A stretch of DNA of 43,110 nt from Pseudomonadota bacterium (lineage in GTDB: Bacteria > Pseudomonadota > Alphaproteobacteria > Acetobacterales > Acetobacteraceae): NCBI GenBank assembly GCA_023424475.1, contig JAFADX010000356.1, forward strand, positions 1 through 43,110, read 5' to 3'. The notes under the pieces were generated by a model. The model saw only the letters and a program-made list of their open reading frames with translations. It searched no databases and had not been told where the DNA came from. The position numbers were made by a program, and so were the translations under genes. Of the stretch, positions 9,066 to 16,621 are shown piece by piece. Numbering within the stretch: the first letter of the stretch is position 1; each line of letters opens with the position of its first letter.

Positions 9066-9968
9066 CTACCGCTCCTCCTCCCGCCAGAAATCGTAGAAGT
9101 TGAACCAGTTGTAGGGATGGGCGCGACACATCTCGCCGAGGCGCTCGGCATATCGGGCGATCCAGCCGCGCAGCGCCGCCTCCCGGCGGTCCCGCGGCAG
9201 GTCGACGGCGGACACGAACTCCTCGAAGCGCAGCGCATAGCGCCGCGGGCCGAGCCAGAGGCCGAAGCCCAGCACGACCGGCGCGCGCAGCACCGCCGCG
9301 ACCGTCATCGGTCCCCCCGGGAAGGGCGCCGGGCTGCCGAGGAAATCGACTTCCAGCATCCGCTCCCCGCGCGGCGCCCGGTCGGCGAGCATCCCGACGA
9401 CGCCGCCGCGCTCGATCACCTCGCGCGCCTCGAGCATCGCCTCCGCCCGGCCGAGCTCGATCACGGCCGACCGCCGCGTGGGGTCGAGGCTGTCGAACAG
9501 CGCATCCGCCGGGCCGGCATTGCCGGTGTGCATGAGCATCCGGACCTCGACCGGCGCGTCGGCGCCGCCCACGGCGCGCAGCGCGTCGAAGGAGCCCATA
9601 TGCGCGCCGAGCAGGACCAGGCCCTGCCCCCGCCCCGCCGCGCCGCGCAAGGTCTCGAGCCCGGTGATCTCCACCTGGTAGCCCGCCGCGCGGCCCGTCA
9701 GCAGGAAGACGCGGTCGAGCATGGTGGAGGCGAAGCAGAAATAGAGCCGCCAGAGGTCACGCCAACGCGCCTCCCGCCCCAGTGCCCGGCCGAGGTAGCG
9801 CCGCGCCGCGCGCTTCTGGGCCGCCGGGGAGGTCGCGAGATAGAACAGCGTCACCGGGCGGAGCAGGGCCTGCGCCACAGGCCAGCCGAGCCCGAGCGCG
9901 ATGCGGGCCATCAGCCGGAGCGCCCCGCCGTTCCCGCGCTCGGGCGTGGCGGCCCAGTCGCCGCTCAT
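9066..9968 (-). CDS. LpxL/HtrB-type lysophospholipid acyltransferase
   Basis: This 300-aa protein of the bacterial lipid A acyltransferase family transfers an acyl chain from acyl-ACP to a membrane acceptor at the inner membrane. The family H-x4-D/E catalytic motif is seen as HMGSFD (His123, Asp128) in GLVLLGAHMGSFDALR. Later blocks include GMLADRAPRGE and VDFLGSPAPFPGGP, and the C-terminus ends YNWFNFYDFW. An ATGA overlap couples it to the upstream dehydratase. Pairing with a FabZ-like hotdog is more typical of aryl-polyene or flexirubin-type loci than of lipid A synthesis, so a specialised acyl chain is likely. No ketosynthase or ACP gene is nearby. Confidence 0.85.
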   Translation of the reverse strand: MSGDWAATPERGNGGALRLMARIALGLGWPVAQALLRPVTLFYLATSPAAQKRAARRYLGRALGREARWRDLWRLYFCFASTMLDRVFLLTGRAAGYQVEITGLETLRGAAGRGQGLVLLGAHMGSFDALRAVGGADAPVEVRMLMHTGNAGPADALFDSLDPTRRSAVIELGRAEAMLEAREVIERGGVVGMLADRAPRGERMLEVDFLGSPAPFPGGPMTVAAVLRAPVVLGFGLWLGPRRYALRFEEFVSAVDLPRDRREAALRGWIARYAERLGEMCRAHPYNWFNFYDFWREEER

Positions 9969-10276
9969 GGCGCGAAGGCCATGTCCCCGCGCGCGACGGC
10001 CCGTTCCCCGACGCTCAGCGTAAAGGCGACCCGCGCCGTGCCGCGGCGCTCGAAGGCGATGCGGACCTCCTCGCCCGGCAGCACGGGGGCGGCGAATTTT
10101 GCGCGGGGCAGCCCGCTGGGCTCACCGAGGGCAAAGACGGTCCGGGCCGCCACGCCGACGCTGTCGAGCAGCACCACGCCCGGCACGATCGGGCGGCCGG
10201 GGAAATGGCCGGCCAGGGCGGGATGGTCGGGCGGGATGACGAAGGCGGCGGATCTGAGGGATGCAGGGTCGGGCAT
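9965..10276 (-). CDS. FabZ/ApeI-like 3-hydroxyacyl-ACP dehydratase
   Basis: A single hotdog domain of 103 aa. The catalytic region reads HFPGRPIVPGVVLLDSV: His24 is the general base, and an Asp (38) stands where FabZ has Glu. This is closer to FabA-like and aryl-polyene ApeI-like dehydratases. The protein is shorter than ordinary FabZ (about 150 aa). The ATG at 10276 follows AGGAGAGGAC, a strong ribosome-binding site. The gene is first of a three-gene unit with the acyltransferase and DUF2237 genes. It probably dehydrates a beta-hydroxyacyl chain that the next enzyme transfers; this is inferred from order. Confidence 0.75.
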   Translation of the reverse strand: MPDPASLRSAAFVIPPDHPALAGHFPGRPIVPGVVLLDSVGVAARTVFALGEPSGLPRAKFAAPVLPGEEVRIAFERRGTARVAFTLSVGERAVARGDMAFAP

Positions 10277-10420
10277 GGGATGTCCTCTCCTAGCCCAGCT
10301 TCGCCCCGCGCGACGACATCGCCGTGACAGGGCGGGCTTCACATTCCGCCCCCTGGGGAAACGGCGCGTGCGTGCTGGAGCCGTTCCCGTTCGCCCTGGC
10401 TCACGGCATCGTCTCCAGCC

Positions 10421-10484
10421 CGTTGTTTCCGCGAGCATCTTCACCCGATCGGGTGATTCCGCCTGATCGGGATCTGCTCTAGCG
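10421..10484 (+). repeat. 64-bp dispersed repeat, copy 1
   Basis: Identical to the copy at 35478-35541 at 59 of 64 positions and in the same orientation. It contains CCCGATC (10444-10450) and GATCGGG (10465-10471), which can form a 7-bp stem, and here also the 16-bp palindrome TCACCCGATCGGGTGA (10441-10456). It ends GCTCTAGCG, ten bases before the start of the FAD oxidoreductase gene. It resembles the short palindromic intergenic repeats of alphaproteobacteria, but I cannot name a family. Confidence 0.85.
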
Positions 10485-10493
10485 TCAGCCGGC

Positions 10494-11825
10494 ATGACCG
10501 ACACATCCGCGCCCTTCGCCCCCGGCTTCGCCGAGCGCCCCTACTGGTGGGAGGAAGCGCCCCCGATGCCGGCCGAAGCCCCCCTTCCGGACAGCGCCGA
10601 GGCCGTCATCGTCGGCGGCGGCATCGCCGGGCTCGCGACCGCGCTGGAACTGGGCCGCAACGGCGTGAAGGCGCTGGTCATCGACCGGGAGCCGATCGGC
10701 TGGGGCGCGTCCTCGCGCAATGGCGGCGCGCTCAGCGGGGCAGGCAGCCTGGGCAAGGTGCGCTCCGACCTGGTGGAGACCTTCGGCGCCGATTTCGTCG
10801 CGGAACTCGCCGCCGAGGGCGAGCAGGCCTTCGAGGATTTCGAGGCCCTGGTGGCGCGGGAGAAGCTCGACGCCGAATATGTCCGCTGCGGGCGCTTCGT
10901 CGGCGCCCATGCGGCCAAGGCCATGGACGCGCTGAAGCGCCGCGCCGACATGATCAACGCGACCGGCAGCGAGGAAGCCTTCCTCTACCCACGCGATCGC
11001 GTGCGGGAGGAGATCGCGACCGACCGCTACTTCGGCGGCATGCTGCTGTTGCGCGCCGCCTCGATCCACCCGGGCAAGTATGTGCGATCCCTGGCGCAGG
11101 CTGCTGCGCGAACCGGGGCGACGCTGATCGGCGGCGTGGAGTTCCGCGGCCAGGCGCGGCAGGCCGTCGGGACCTTCCTGCTGCGGACGAGCCGCGGCCC
11201 GCTGCGCGCGAAGCACCTGATGCTCGCGACCAACGGCTATACCGGGCCGGCCTCGCCCTGGCACCGGCGGCGGCTGATCCCGGTCGCGAGCTACATGATC
11301 GCGACGGAGCAGATCGGCGAGGAGCGTGTGCGCGCCGCCCTGCCGAAGCTGCGAGTCTACGGGGATACCAAGAAGATCCTGTATTATTTCCGGCCCTCGC
11401 CGGACCATACGCGCGTCCTCTTCGGCGGCCGCGCGAGCTTCGTGGACAACGACGCGCGCCGCGCGGCGGTGCGCCTGCATCGCTTCATGGTGGACCTGAT
11501 GCCCGGCCTCGCCGGGGTGCGCATCACCCATGCCTGGTTCGGCAATGTCGCCTTCGCCTTCGACATGATGCCGCATGTCGGCGTGCATGAGGGCATCCAC
11601 TACGCCCTTGGCTGCAACGGGAGCGGCGTGGTGGCGATGACGCATTTCGGGCGCGTTGCGGCACAGCAGATCCTGGGCGGCGGGAACAGCGTCTCGGCCT
11701 TCACGCGGCTGGCGTTCCCGGCCCGGCCTTTCTACACGGGCAAGCCCTGGTTCATGCCGCTGGTCGGCACCGCCTATCAGCTGCGCGACCGGCTCGATGG
11801 CTGGCATGTGAAGGGCGCCTCCTGA
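10494..11825 (+). CDS. FAD-dependent oxidoreductase (DAO family, YWW type)
   Basis: This 443-aa flavoenzyme of the D-amino-acid-oxidase fold resembles gamma-glutamylputrescine oxidase-type proteins. The N-terminus carries ERPYWWEEAPP before the FAD-binding Rossmann motif VIVGGGIAGLATALELGRNG (about residues 38-57), followed by GWGASSRNGGALSG and the C-terminal GCNGSGVVAMTHFGR. It probably oxidises a C-N bond of an amine or amino acid. It is paralogous to the product of 28972-30288, which sits in an ABC-importer operon. This copy stands alone: the 64-bp repeat is directly upstream and the iron operon is downstream, so its regulation and partner enzymes are unclear. Confidence 0.85.
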   Translation: MTDTSAPFAPGFAERPYWWEEAPPMPAEAPLPDSAEAVIVGGGIAGLATALELGRNGVKALVIDREPIGWGASSRNGGALSGAGSLGKVRSDLVETFGADFVAELAAEGEQAFEDFEALVAREKLDAEYVRCGRFVGAHAAKAMDALKRRADMINATGSEEAFLYPRDRVREEIATDRYFGGMLLLRAASIHPGKYVRSLAQAAARTGATLIGGVEFRGQARQAVGTFLLRTSRGPLRAKHLMLATNGYTGPASPWHRRRLIPVASYMIATEQIGEERVRAALPKLRVYGDTKKILYYFRPSPDHTRVLFGGRASFVDNDARRAAVRLHRFMVDLMPGLAGVRITHAWFGNVAFAFDMMPHVGVHEGIHYALGCNGSGVVAMTHFGRVAAQQILGGGNSVSAFTRLAFPARPFYTGKPWFMPLVGTAYQLRDRLDGWHVKGAS

Positions 11826-11835
11826 GGCTGCTTCC

Positions 11836-11858
11836 CGTCCGGACCGTGAAGCCGGACG
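11836..11858 (+). terminator. hairpin after the FAD oxidoreductase
   Basis: CGTCCGG (11836-11842) and CCGGACG (11852-11858) form a 7-bp stem with a 9-base loop, starting 10 bases after the stop codon and followed by TT. It is a modest candidate terminator separating this gene from the iron operon. Confidence 0.4.
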
Positions 11859-11991
11859 TTCCATGAGGCCATGCGGGCACCGCGACGCTGCAGGGACGGC
11901 CGGCCGCGCAGGCCCCCTCTCCGCGGCAGCCCGGACGGGGCGGGCGCCGCCGCCAATCCGCGCCCGCGATGCCGGTTCCATTAACTTTGGT

Positions 11992-12012
11992 AAATGCTAT
12001 TCATTCGCATTT
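11992..12012 (+). promoter_or_regulatory. Fur-like operator upstream of the iron-uptake operon
   Basis: AAATGC (11992-11997) and GCATTT (12007-12012) are exact inverted repeats around TATTCATTC. The AT-rich patch is striking in GC-rich DNA and resembles alphaproteobacterial Fur sites built on ATTCATTNGCATTTGCA. It lies about 120 bases before the EfeU start. Iron-responsive repression is the natural reading, inferred from sequence and context. The rest of the 11859-12132 gap holds no gene that I can support. Confidence 0.6.
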
Positions 12013-12132
12013 GCAGAGTACGTCTTTGGGGCTAAAGGGAACGGCATGAAGCGGCCCAAGGGCCCTCCGTCCTGCGACCTTGGTCCCGCCCGATGCAGAA
12101 CCTTGCCGTCGGAACCCTGACCTGAGCCATCC

Positions 12133-13968
12133 ATGTTTGTCCCATTCCTCATCATGTTCCGGGAGGGCCTCGAAGCCGCACTGATCGCCGGCCTCATTGC
12201 CGGCTACCTTGCCCGCACCGGCCGGCAGGCCTGGCTGCCTCTCGTCTGGCTCGGGATCGGCGCGGGCGTGCTGGCAAGCCTCGCCGCGGGCCTGGCCATC
12301 GAACTCCTGAGCACCGAGTTCCCGCAGCGCGGTCAGGAGATCTTCGAGGCCGCGGTGGCCCTGGTCGCGGTGGCGATCCTCACCGGCATGGTGTTCTGGA
12401 TGCGGCGCGCCGGCGCCTCGGTGAAGGCCGAACTGCACGGACGGATCGAAGCCAGCCTGGCAGGCGAAGGCCGCGGCATCGCGCTGGTCGGCATGGTATT
12501 CCTGGCGGTGGTGCGCGAGGGGCTGGAGGCGACGGTCTTCCTGCTCGCCGTGACGAAGCAGAGCCAGGGCTGGGCGGCACCGATCGGCGCGGCCGCCGGG
12601 TTGCTCGCCGCCGTCCTTTCGGGGCTCGGCATCTTCTGGGGCGGCCTGCGGCTCAACCTGAAGCACTTCTTCCGCTGGAGCGGCGTGCTGATCCTCTTCG
12701 TCGCCGCCGGCCTGCTCGCCGGCGCCCTGCGGGCCCTGCACGAGGCCGGGCTGTGGAACGGCCTCCAGCGCGTGGTCTTCGACTTCGGCTCCGTGCTGCC
12801 GGCCGACAGCCTGCTGGGATCGGCGCTGGGCGGCCTGTTTGGCTATCTGGAGCGGCCGGTACTGGGGGAAGCCCTGGCCTACCTCCTGTACCTGTTGGTG
12901 GCACTGCCGCTGTTCCTGCGGCCGGTGTCGCCGGTCGCGGCGGCAGCGGCGGAGCAACCGACCGCCACCACCCTGCCCCCGCGCCTGCTGCGCCCGGCGA
13001 TGGTCGCCTTCAGCCTGCTCGCCATCGCGGTGGTCGGCCTCGGCGCGGCGGTGGCCTGGCAGGAACCCGCGCGCCGGGCGGACGCGGACGCATCCGTCGT
13101 GACGGTCACCGTCACGCCCACGGGCTGCAGCCCGTCCGAGGTGAGCGTGACCGCCGGCCGGACCGCCTTCCGCATCGTCAACCACAGCGACCGTGCCCTG
13201 GAATGGGAGATCCTCGACGGAGTGATGGTGCTGGAGGAACGCGAGAACATCGCGCCAGGACTGGGCCAGGGGCTGACCGCGCGCCTCGATCCGGGAACCT
13301 ACGCCATGACCTGCGGGCGGATCGGCACCCGCCGCGGGCGGCTCATCGTGCTGCCTGCCAGCGAGACCGGCCCCTGGCGGCCGACCGCGCGGGACCTTCT
13401 CGGCCCGATGGCCGAATACCGGGTCTATGTGACGCTGCAGGCGATGGCGCTGCGGGAGGCCGCGGAGGATCTCGCCGATGCGCTCGCCGCGCGCGACCTG
13501 CCGCGCGTCCGCAACCTGGTCGCCGAGGCTCAGGCGGCGGCGGGTCGCCTGCGCCCCGCGCTGCTCCAGCTTCCCGATGCGGCGGGCGCGATCCAGCCCG
13601 TCGACGACGCATTGTCCCGCATCGCCGCGCAGGCCGGGACCAATACGGCGATGGATGCCGCGGCCGCCACGCTGGCGGCGGGCGCCGAGACGCTGGCTGC
13701 GCGCGTCACGACCCTGCGCGCCACGCCCGCCGCGATGGCCGAGGCGGCGGCGCAGACCCTGCGCGGCCCCATGCCGCCGGAAGATGCTGCGCTGGAGGGA
13801 GTCGCGCGCATCGTCACCCTCCTGCGCCCCCTGGCGGCCCATGCCGATCCTGCCCTGGCCGGCCGGCTCGACAACCAGCTCGCCGCCACACGGCGGGGCG
13901 ATGCGGCGGCGCGCGACGCGCTGGCCGCCGATCTCGACAACCTGGCCCCGCGCCTGCGGGTGGGCTGA
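12133..13968 (+). CDS. efeU: EfeU ferrous-iron permease fused to an EfeO-like cupredoxin and helical tail
   Basis: A 611-aa fusion. Residues 1 to about 275 form the seven-span FTR1/EfeU permease, with both iron-binding REGLE motifs (FREGLEA at residues 10-14 and VREGLEA at 128-132). After a further membrane span (about 292-313) comes a periplasmic cupredoxin domain (about 320-415) with Cys332 in TPTGCSPSEVSV and a final MTCG. The tail (about 418-611) is Ala-rich and helical. It begins EYRVYVTLQAMALRE, matching the YKLYVLGEVQALVRA opening of the M75 protein encoded at 15246, but it lacks HxxE. EfeU (about 280 aa) and EfeO are usually separate proteins. The predicted role is iron import together with EfeB and the M75 protein. 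Confidence 0.92.
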   Translation: MFVPFLIMFREGLEAALIAGLIAGYLARTGRQAWLPLVWLGIGAGVLASLAAGLAIELLSTEFPQRGQEIFEAAVALVAVAILTGMVFWMRRAGASVKAELHGRIEASLAGEGRGIALVGMVFLAVVREGLEATVFLLAVTKQSQGWAAPIGAAAGLLAAVLSGLGIFWGGLRLNLKHFFRWSGVLILFVAAGLLAGALRALHEAGLWNGLQRVVFDFGSVLPADSLLGSALGGLFGYLERPVLGEALAYLLYLLVALPLFLRPVSPVAAAAAEQPTATTLPPRLLRPAMVAFSLLAIAVVGLGAAVAWQEPARRADADASVVTVTVTPTGCSPSEVSVTAGRTAFRIVNHSDRALEWEILDGVMVLEERENIAPGLGQGLTARLDPGTYAMTCGRIGTRRGRLIVLPASETGPWRPTARDLLGPMAEYRVYVTLQAMALREAAEDLADALAARDLPRVRNLVAEAQAAAGRLRPALLQLPDAAGAIQPVDDALSRIAAQAGTNTAMDAAAATLAAGAETLAARVTTLRATPAAMAEAAAQTLRGPMPPEDAALEGVARIVTLLRPLAAHADPALAGRLDNQLAATRRGDAAARDALAADLDNLAPRLRVG

Positions 13969-13988
13969 ACCATGAAGGTGGCGCCGGC

Positions 13989-15212
13989 ATGACCCGGAGA
14001 AGCTGTCCCTTTGGCGCCGGCCGGCGCGGCCTCCTGATCGGCCTCGCCGGCGGCGCCGGCGCGTTGGCCTCCGCCACGGCGGCCGCGACGGCCACCGATG
14101 CCGCCCACGCCGCGATTCCATTCCTCGGCCCGCATCAGGCCGGCATCCTGAACGCGCCGCCGCCGGCGGCGATCATCGCCGCCTTCGACGTGCTGGCGGC
14201 GGATCGCGCCGACCTCGAACGGCTGTTCCGCACGCTGAGCGAGCGCATCGCCTTCCTCATGGCCGGCGGCACGCCGCCCGCACAGGACCCGCGCTTCCCG
14301 CCCGCGGATTCCGGCGTGCTGGGGCCGGTGATCACGCCGCAGCGCCTGACAGTGACGGTGGCGCTCGGCGCTTCGCTGTTCGACGATCGCTACGGGCTCT
14401 CGCCGCTGAAGCCGCGGCACCTGCAGGCCATGCGCCGCTTCCCGAACGACGCGCTCGATCGCGACTGGTGCCATGGTGACCTGCTGCTGCAGATCTGCGC
14501 GGAATCGCCGCTTGCGACCATCCATGCGCTGCGCGCGCTGGTCCGGGCGACGCCCGACCTTTTGCGCCTGCGGTGGAAGATCGACGGCACGCTGCCCGCG
14601 GACCGCAGCGGGACGCCGCGCAACCTGCTCGGGTTCAAGGACGGCACGGCCAACCTCGACACCTCCGATCGGGCCCTGATGCAGCGCCATGTCTGGGTCG
14701 GGGAGAGCGACGGCGAACCGGCCTGGGCCAAAGGCGGCAGCTACCAGGCGGTGCGGATCATCCGCAATTTCGTCGAGCGCTGGGACCGCACGCCTCTGCG
14801 CGAGCAGGAACGCATCTTCGGCCGCGACAAGAACGAGGGCGCGCCGCTCGGCCAGGCGCACGAGAAGGACCTGCCCGACTACGCGAGCGATCCCGAGGGC
14901 CTGCGCATCCCCCTCGACGCCCATATCCGCCTCGCCAATCCGCGGACGCCCGAAACGGCCGACAGCCTGATGCTGCGCCGTCCCTACAACTACTCGCGCG
15001 GCGTGACGCGGTCCGGGCAGCTCGACATGGGCCTGATCTTCATCTGCTTCCAGCGCAACCTGGAGAAGGCCTTCATCGCCGCGCAGCAGCGCCTGAACGG
15101 TGAGCCGCTCGAGGAATACATCCGTCCCACCGGCGGCGGGTACTTCTTCGTCCTGCCCGGTGCCGCGGAGCCCGCCGCCTATCTCGGCCAGGCACTGATC
15201 GAGGCCGCCTGA
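13989..15212 (+). CDS. efeB: EfeB DyP-type heme peroxidase
   Basis: This 407-aa periplasmic dye-decolourising peroxidase is the third component of EfeUOB iron uptake. It is thought to oxidise ferrous iron or act on heme. A twin-arginine leader (RRGLLIGLAGGAGALA) predicts Tat export of the folded protein. The hallmark GxxDG motif is GFKDGTAN, with distal Asp218. Further family signatures are GGSYQAVRIIRNFVERWDR, EGAPLGQ, MLRRPYNYSRG and GLIFICFQRNLEKAF, which carries the EfeB-type C-terminus. The start ATG at 13989 lies 20 bases after the efeU stop. Confidence 0.95.
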   Translation: MTRRSCPFGAGRRGLLIGLAGGAGALASATAAATATDAAHAAIPFLGPHQAGILNAPPPAAIIAAFDVLAADRADLERLFRTLSERIAFLMAGGTPPAQDPRFPPADSGVLGPVITPQRLTVTVALGASLFDDRYGLSPLKPRHLQAMRRFPNDALDRDWCHGDLLLQICAESPLATIHALRALVRATPDLLRLRWKIDGTLPADRSGTPRNLLGFKDGTANLDTSDRALMQRHVWVGESDGEPAWAKGGSYQAVRIIRNFVERWDRTPLREQERIFGRDKNEGAPLGQAHEKDLPDYASDPEGLRIPLDAHIRLANPRTPETADSLMLRRPYNYSRGVTRSGQLDMGLIFICFQRNLEKAFIAAQQRLNGEPLEEYIRPTGGGYFFVLPGAAEPAAYLGQALIEAA

Positions 15213-15245
15213 ACGCCGCATCGTCCCTTGAAGGAGAGCCCCACC

Positions 15246-16091
15246 GTGCTGCCATTCCGTTTCTCCACGCGTCGCGGGCTCCTCGCCGCCGCGGCTCTTC
15301 TCGCCGCCGCGACGCCGCGCGCCGGCCGCGCCGCTCCGGCCACCACGCTCGACCTCGCCGAGCCGATCGCCCAGTACAAGCTCTATGTCCTCGGCGAGGT
15401 GCAGGCCCTGGTGCGGGCGACGCGCAGCTTTGTCGAGGCGATCAAGGCGGGCGACCTGGCCCGCGCGCGCAGCCTCTACGCGCCGACGCGCACGCATTAC
15501 GAACGCATCGAGCCTATCGCCGAGCTGTTCAGCGATCTCGACAAGAGCATCGACGCGCGCGCCGACGACTATGACGGCGCCGAGCAGGATCCCGCCTTCA
15601 CCGGCTTCCATCGCCTGGAATACGGGCTCTTCGCGAAGGGTTCGACCGATGGCCTGGTGCCGATCGCCGAGCGGCTGCTTTCGGACGTGCAGGATCTGGA
15701 GTTGCGCATCCGCGACCTTGTCCTACCGCCCGACAAGGTGGTGGGCGGCGCGGCGGTGCTGATCGAGGAGGTGGCGGCCACCAAGATCTCCGGTGAGGAG
15801 GACCGCTACAGCCACACCGACCTGTGGGACTTCAACGCGAATGTGGAGGGTGCGCGCAAGATCGTCGAGCTCTTCACGCCGGCGCTGCGGGCGCGGGACG
15901 CGGCCCTGCTCGCGCGCATCGAGGCGAATTTCGCGCAGGTGGCCGCGATCCTCGCGCGCTACCGCACGGCGGATGGCGGCTTCGAGAGCTACGAGAAGCT
16001 GAGCGCGGCCGACCGCAACGGCCTGCAAGGGCCGATCACCGCCCTCGCGGAGGACCTGTCCCGGCTTCGCGGGACCCTGGGGCTGGATTGA
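15246..16091 (+). CDS. efeO: EfeM/EfeO M75-domain iron-uptake lipoprotein-like periplasmic protein
   Basis: A 281-aa secreted protein made of a signal peptide (with TRRGLLAAAALLAAATPRAGRA) and one M75/imelysin-type domain. It contains the metal-binding HxxE motif in GFHRLEYGLF (His122, Glu125), followed by EDRYSHTDLWDFNANVEGAR. It has no cupredoxin domain, so it is EfeM-like; the cupredoxin of this system is carried on the permease instead. The GTG at 15246 is chosen because AAGGAGAG lies 8 bases upstream; an in-frame TTG at 15228 is less likely. It is last in the operon, 33 bases after efeB. Confidence 0.9.
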   Translation: MLPFRFSTRRGLLAAAALLAAATPRAGRAAPATTLDLAEPIAQYKLYVLGEVQALVRATRSFVEAIKAGDLARARSLYAPTRTHYERIEPIAELFSDLDKSIDARADDYDGAEQDPAFTGFHRLEYGLFAKGSTDGLVPIAERLLSDVQDLELRIRDLVLPPDKVVGGAAVLIEEVAATKISGEEDRYSHTDLWDFNANVEGARKIVELFTPALRARDAALLARIEANFAQVAAILARYRTADGGFESYEKLSAADRNGLQGPITALAEDLSRLRGTLGLD

Positions 16092-16105
16092 CCGGACCCT
16101 GACCG

Positions 16106-16138
16106 CCGCAGGGGGCGCGCCCGGCGCGCGCCCTGCGG
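16106..16138 (+). terminator. strong hairpin ending the efe operon
   Basis: Arms of 14 bases (16106-16119 and 16125-16138) pair with a single mismatch around a short loop; the stem begins CCGCAGGG and ends CCCTGCGG. It starts 15 bases after the efeO stop. The lack of a T-run is common in very GC-rich genomes. The following stretch to about 16480 shows no gene or repeat that I can support. Confidence 0.6.
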
Positions 16139-16485
16139 CACCGGAGACGGCAGGCCGAAGGCGGTCATGGCCATCGCGGTCGTGGAGCGCCGACAGCGCC
16201 GGTGCGCAGATGGCCTGCTTCTATCGGCCTGCCCGCCCAGGCGCCGGCGGGCACCGAAGCCAGGCCGCGCCTGCACCCCGGCAGGCGTGACGACGGGGCA
16301 GGCCGGCATGGCGCGTCACGGGGTCCGGGACGGTGCCGGCTGCGGCGTGCCGCGGCCACGCTCCGGCCGGCGGCGATGAGCCACCGGCACTCCGCGGCAT
16401 AAACCAGCGACAGGACCGGCAAGCGGCCACGATGGCCGGCCTCGCGGCCGGCGGTTGGCCCGTCCATGCGCGTATGTGCCTATTG

Positions 16486-16502
16486 TGGTATTGACGATAC
16501 CA
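16486..16502 (+). promoter_or_regulatory. 17-bp palindromic operator candidate before ccoN
   Basis: TGGTAT (16486-16491) and ATACCA (16497-16502) are exact inverted repeats around TGACG, inside a locally AT-rich patch upstream of the cbb3 operon. The half-sites resemble the TGGTATACCA operators of FCD-type GntR regulators but are spread by 5 bases. They do not match the FNR consensus (TTGAT-N4-ATCAA). The regulator is unknown. A TTGACG at 16491-16496 could serve as a -35 element. Confidence 0.4.
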
Positions 16503-16621
16503 ATTTAGCGCGCGAGGATGCCGCCGGCCGCGAGGTGATTGCTCGCGCCCGCGCACGGTTGGTGACCGGACGGCAAATTCCGGACGCGAAGGCCGCGTGC
16601 ATCGAGAACGAGGTTGCCTTG

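Noticed and set aside
11863..12120. 85-aa frame between the FAD oxidoreductase and efeU
   Set aside because: It spans the Fur-like site and a region of changing composition, has no ribosome-binding site and no recognisable domain.
13530..15611. Long minus-strand frame opposite the efe genes
   Set aside because: It lies antisense to three clearly identified genes and encodes low-complexity Arg/Ala-rich sequence.
16486..16502. FNR box upstream of ccoN
   Set aside because: The sequence does not fit TTGAT-N4-ATCAA; symmetry is around TGGTAT/ATACCA with a 5-base spacer.
16466..16621. 52-residue N-terminal extension of CcoN
   Set aside because: There is no ribosome-binding site, codon third positions at its beginning are AT-rich unlike the rest, and a palindromic regulatory site lies within it. 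It is kept only as an alternative start.
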